This document shows, one piece after another, positions 18,131 through 20,784 of a DNA stretch of 20,784 nt (its first letter is position 1; each line of letters opens with the position of its first letter). The DNA is taken from assembly GCA_007124475.1 (NCBI GenBank), contig SLFB01000229.1, positions 1 to 20,784 on the forward strand, in the 5' to 3' direction. The DNA is from Vibrio sp. (GTDB lineage: Bacteria; Pseudomonadota; Gammaproteobacteria; Enterobacterales; Vibrionaceae). Below the pieces are notes generated by a model. It worked only from the letters and a program-made list of their open reading frames with translations, was not told where the DNA came from and did not search any database. The position numbers were made by a program, and so were the translations under genes.

Positions 18131-18568
18131 TCAATACACTCGGTATTTTCTGTTTTGATCCAATAGCAGATTGAACTGAACTTTCTCATGTAACGCATCG
18201 TTGTTAATTTCAGCCGTTATATAAAAGCGCAGCGTTAAAGGATGAAACGTATCTACATCGGTACTAATCACAATATTTCGCAAACGAGGCTCATACAGGC
18301 TTAAACAACGCTGTATAGAGAGTTTTATCCGTAAAGATAAATCCAGCGTCTCTAACGTCGCGTCATTAAAATCTACTAGCCCCAGGCTTGGCGCACTCTG
18401 TGCCTCTCCCATGCGAGTATTTAAGATATTGGATACATTACGCTTAATTGACTGGAGTACATCCCATGCATTTGGCCCTTGGGTTAAAGACATAGGATTA
18501 GTGCCAGCTTCTAAACGTTCAAAGAAGCTGACACCAAATGCACTCTCTTCAGGTGCAATATAAGTCAT
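18131..18568 (-). CDS. tssE: T6SS baseplate gp25-like protein TssE
   Basis: A 145-residue protein of the phage T4 gp25 (lysozyme-like fold, no enzymatic function expected) family. It sits between baseplate and first sheath ring and helps start sheath assembly. Visible features are the N-terminal SFFERLEAG, the SIKRNVSNILNTRMGE helix, the SLGLVDF segment at about 61-67, and the conserved YEPRLRNIVIS (91-101) holding the Glu-Pro-Arg triad typical of gp25-like proteins. The C-terminal Arg-rich NRKYRVY end is normal. Its ATG lies 2 bases after the tssC stop, so the two are coupled, and tssF follows after 5 bases. The length is normal for the family and no residue is missing. Confidence 0.94.
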   Translation of the reverse strand: MTYIAPEESAFGVSFFERLEAGTNPMSLTQGPNAWDVLQSIKRNVSNILNTRMGEAQSAPSLGLVDFNDATLETLDLSLRIKLSIQRCLSLYEPRLRNIVISTDVDTFHPLTLRFYITAEINNDALHEKVQFNLLLDQNRKYRVY

Positions 18569-18570
18569 CG

Positions 18571-20052
18571 TTATGCTTGATCGAGCCGGCCAACTAGTGA
18601 CAGTTCAAAATTCGCGCCCATATATTTGAAATGAGGTCGAACAGAAAGAGAAACCTGATACCAACCTGGTTCTCCTTCAACGTCCATCACTTCAATTTTG
18701 GCAGCTCGAAGAGGTCGACGGCTGCGAACATCTGCTGGTGGGTTTTCTTGATCGGCAACATATTGTTTAATCCAGCCATTCAACTCACGCTCAAGATCTT
18801 GACGCTCTTTCCAAGCACCAATCTGCTCACGTTGTAACACTTTTACGTAATGAGCAAGACGATTGATGATCATCATATAAGGAAGTTGAGTGCCTAACTT
18901 ATAGTTAGTTTCTGCCTCTTTGCCTTCCTTAGTATTTGGAAATATTTTCGGTTTTTGAATGGAGTTTGCAGAGAAAAATGCTGCATTATCACTGCCTTTA
19001 CGCATTGTTAAGGCAATAAATCCTTCTTCCGCAAGTTCGAATTCTTTACGATCAGTCACTAAAACTTCAGTGGGAATCTTACTTTGTAAAGCACCCATTG
19101 ATTCAAATACATGCACAGGTAGATCTTCAACAGCACCACCACTTTGTGGCCCGATAATATTTGGGCACCAACGGTACTTAGCAAAGCTATCTGTTAAACG
19201 GGTTGCAAAAGCAAAAGCCGTATTACCCCATAGATAATGCTCGTGTGAACGACTCACATTTTCTACATAATTGAATTTTTTAATTGGGTTTTCTATTGGG
19301 TCATAAGGAACACGCAACAGGAATCGTGGTGCAGTTAAGCCAAGGTAGCGAGCATCCTCTGACTCACGAAGAGAACGCCATTTGGTATATTTTGGACTTT
19401 CAAATGTCGACTTAAGATCTTTAATGTTTGGTAGTTCTTCAAAAGAATCAATACCAAAGAATTCAGGGCCAACACTGGAAATGAAAGGAGCATGAGCCAT
19501 TGCACCAAGAGCACCCATATACTGTAAAAGCTTCATATCCGGTGTAGATGGAGTAAAAGCAAAGTTACCGATAATTGCCCCTGTAGGTTCACCACCAAAT
19601 TGACCATAACCTGATGAATAAACATGTTTATATAGGCCAGACTGAGTTGTTTCAGGAGCGAATTCAAAGTCTTCCAATAATTCACTCTTAGTTACATGCA
19701 GTAGCTCAACTTTATTATTTTCACGAAAATCGGTACGATCAATAAACAGCTTTAGACCACGCCATGACGACTCCATTTGCTGAAAACGCTCTTCATGTAA
19801 AATCTCATCCATTTGAGCACTGATTTTCTTGTCAAGCTCAACAAGCATTTGATCGACAAGTGATTTATTAACTGGTTCTTCTGTTTGGTGGGAACCAATC
19901 AAATTTTCAATAAAAGCAGCGACGCCCTTCTTGGCCAGATCATAGCCTTCTTCATTTGGCGCAATACGCGTTTGTGCCATGATTTCATCAAGTAAGCTAC
20001 CTTGACCTTGGGTAGTACCTTGTCTTTCTAATACAGCCTCTGTAGTAGACAT
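18571..20052 (-). CDS. tssC: T6SS contractile sheath large subunit TssC (VipB)
   Basis: This 493-residue protein makes the contractile sheath with TssB. It begins with a helical stretch (LLDEIMAQTRIAPNEEGYDL at about 21-40) that in V. cholerae VipB includes the segment recognised by ClpV. The body carries the conserved FQQMESSWRGLKLFIDRT, the GAIIGNFAFTPSTPDMKLLQ block, and FEELPNIKDLKSTFESPKY. The C terminus ends in EGEPGWYQVSLSVRPHFKYM, part of the handshake domain that links sheath rings. Length and motifs are typical. The 41-base gap from tssB has an AGGA box before the ATG and a short palindrome but no terminator, so both subunits can be made from one transcript. Confidence 0.97.
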   Translation of the reverse strand: MSTTEAVLERQGTTQGQGSLLDEIMAQTRIAPNEEGYDLAKKGVAAFIENLIGSHQTEEPVNKSLVDQMLVELDKKISAQMDEILHEERFQQMESSWRGLKLFIDRTDFRENNKVELLHVTKSELLEDFEFAPETTQSGLYKHVYSSGYGQFGGEPTGAIIGNFAFTPSTPDMKLLQYMGALGAMAHAPFISSVGPEFFGIDSFEELPNIKDLKSTFESPKYTKWRSLRESEDARYLGLTAPRFLLRVPYDPIENPIKKFNYVENVSRSHEHYLWGNTAFAFATRLTDSFAKYRWCPNIIGPQSGGAVEDLPVHVFESMGALQSKIPTEVLVTDRKEFELAEEGFIALTMRKGSDNAAFFSANSIQKPKIFPNTKEGKEAETNYKLGTQLPYMMIINRLAHYVKVLQREQIGAWKERQDLERELNGWIKQYVADQENPPADVRSRRPLRAAKIEVMDVEGEPGWYQVSLSVRPHFKYMGANFELSLVGRLDQA

Positions 20053-20093
20053 CGATTTCGTTCCTAAATTGAATTAAATAACAATACTATTGA

Positions 20094-20600
20094 TTAAGCT
20101 TGAGGCGCTTCTGCATCACTGACCAAATTTAGTTCGGACAAAAGCTTTTCACGTGACTCTTCTGAGTTAAGGAGATCTTGTAAACGCTCTCGAAATGCAG
20201 GGATATTTCCCAATGGACCTTTCAAGGCTACAAGAGCTTCACGAAGTTCAACCAATTTCTTTAATTCTGGAACTTGAGTCGCTATAGAGTCTGGTGCAAA
20301 ATCAGTAAGAGACTTGAAACTGAGTTCAATCGGCAATTCAGCATTTTCATCATCACTCAACTTATTACGAACTGTGGTCGTCAGTTTCAAGTCACTTTCA
20401 CGCATTACTGCTTCAAAATTGTTTTTATCAATAGAAACCGTTTGTCGTTCTTCCACTGGAATATCTTCTGAATGACCTTTAAAATCACCAATAACCAATG
20501 TTTTTAACGGCAATTCAACTTCAGCCTGTGCATCTCCTGTTGCTGGAATATACTTAATATTAATCCGCTCTTTAGGAGCTACACTTCCTTCTTTAGACAT
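20094..20600 (-). CDS. tssB: T6SS contractile sheath small subunit TssB (VipA)
   Basis: A 168-residue sheath protein that pairs with TssC. The N terminus MSKEGSVAPKERINIKYIP matches VipA, followed by ELPLKTLVIGDFKGH and the helical SFKSLTDFAPDSIATQVPEL region that binds TssC. A long C-terminal helix runs at about 118-160. The reading frame stays open upstream to 20654, but the only earlier start there is TTG without a ribosome-binding site, and the extra 18 residues are unlike the family. The ATG at 20600 has an ideal GGAG seven bases upstream. It is the first gene of the operon in this window, with an AT-rich leader and promoter candidate before it. Confidence 0.96.
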   Translation of the reverse strand: MSKEGSVAPKERINIKYIPATGDAQAEVELPLKTLVIGDFKGHSEDIPVEERQTVSIDKNNFEAVMRESDLKLTTTVRNKLSDDENAELPIELSFKSLTDFAPDSIATQVPELKKLVELREALVALKGPLGNIPAFRERLQDLLNSEESREKLLSELNLVSDAEAPQA

Positions 20601-20607
20601 ATTACGT

Positions 20608-20611
20608 CTCC
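20608..20611 (-). promoter_or_regulatory. Ribosome-binding site of tssB
   Basis: GGAG on the minus strand, seven bases before the ATG at 20600-20598. It fixes the start of tssB against the longer open frame that reaches 20654. Confidence 0.75.
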
Positions 20612-20669
20612 AATACCTATACCAATCATTGACGAATAAACCATTGATATCCAATATAAAAATTCAACA

Positions 20670-20698
20670 ATTATATTAAATTTCAATGCATTACTTAA
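20670..20698 (-). promoter_or_regulatory. Candidate sigma70 promoter of the T6SS operon
   Basis: Reading the minus strand, TTAAGT (20698-20693) and a perfect TATAAT (20675-20670) are separated by 17 bases. Transcription would start near 20663, giving a leader of about 63 bases to tssB. The -35 box matches only three of six positions, and the region is so AT-rich that chance matches are likely. A second, weaker pair (TTGCTT, 17 bases, TATAAA) lies further upstream at about 20727-20755. The operon may be activated or silenced through this AT-rich leader, for example by H-NS-type proteins, but no operator is recognisable. Confidence 0.4.
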
Positions 20699-20784
20699 TT
20701 TTATGAATACACTTGAAAAATGAATTTATTTTTATAAAAACAATAAATAAATCAAGCAATAAGGAGAAATAAAATTTAGAAATC

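Noticed and set aside
20609..20625. Sigma54-like box TTGGTATAGGTATTGGA on the minus strand just before tssB.
   Set aside because: It matches GG at -24 and TTG near -12, but GC at -12 is GG, and the predicted start would fall on the tssB ATG itself, leaving no ribosome-binding site on the RNA. The GGAG it covers is better explained as the ribosome-binding site.
20601..20654. An 18-residue N-terminal extension of TssB.
   Set aside because: The only upstream start is TTG with no ribosome-binding site, and the extension does not resemble VipA. The ATG at 20600 has ideal spacing from GGAG.
20761..20766. AAGGAG on the plus strand at the right edge as a ribosome-binding site of a divergent gene.
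   Set aside because: No start codon follows within the remaining 18 bases, so no gene can be supported.
1..20784. CRISPR arrays, tRNA or rRNA genes, and insertion sequences.
   Set aside because: No regularly spaced direct repeats, cloverleaf-like segments, rRNA signatures or transposase frames were seen. Coding sequence fills nearly all of 159-20600.

Overview
The window is a nearly complete main cluster of a type VI secretion system (T6SS), all on the minus strand and read from right to left. Gene content and order match the large T6SS cluster of Vibrio cholerae as I remember it (VCA0107 to VCA0121): tssB, tssC, tssE, tssF, tssG, FHA gene, tssJ, tssK, tssL, tssH/clpV, vasH, vasI, tssA/vasJ, tssM/vasK, vasL. 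The AT-rich codon use, the vasH-vasI-vasJ-vasK-vasL block and a Vibrionaceae-type interspersed repeat at the left edge suggest a Vibrionaceae host (Vibrio, Aliivibrio or Photobacterium). The species cannot be named from the sequence alone.

Layout. Positions 20601-20784 are a very AT-rich leader with a plausible sigma70 promoter and a strong ribosome-binding site for tssB. Positions 20600-18571 encode the contractile sheath (TssB, TssC). Positions 18568-15379 encode baseplate proteins (TssE, TssF, TssG). Positions 15375-13912 encode an FHA-domain scaffold. Positions 13910-11316 encode the lipoprotein TssJ, the baseplate-membrane adaptor TssK and the inner-membrane TssL. Positions 11293-8675 encode the ClpV unfoldase, and 8672-7110 the sigma54 activator VasH. 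Positions 7113-159 encode VasI, TssA, TssM and VasL. Junctions are tight, from a 37-base possible overlap to a 56-base gap, with several stop/start couplings, so the 15 genes look like one transcription unit. The only notable internal gap, between tssM and vasL, holds an 8-bp stem-loop. Positions 1-153 are a repeat made of successive hairpins, and the vasL stop lies 5 bases from its edge.

How the genes work together. TssJ, TssL and TssM form the envelope-spanning complex. TssK links it to the TssE/F/G baseplate. TssA and VasL, both with ImpA_N domains, are assembly or termination factors for the sheath. TssB and TssC form the contractile sheath, which ClpV recycles. VasH is expected to drive sigma54 promoters of hcp/vgrG units elsewhere. 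No hcp, vgrG, PAAR, effector or immunity gene lies in the window, so the tube and spike must be encoded elsewhere.

I see no unknown system here. The points that deserve a second look are the mosaic hairpin repeat, an FHA domain lacking canonical phosphothreonine-binding residues, and a cluster of homopolymer runs in tssG.
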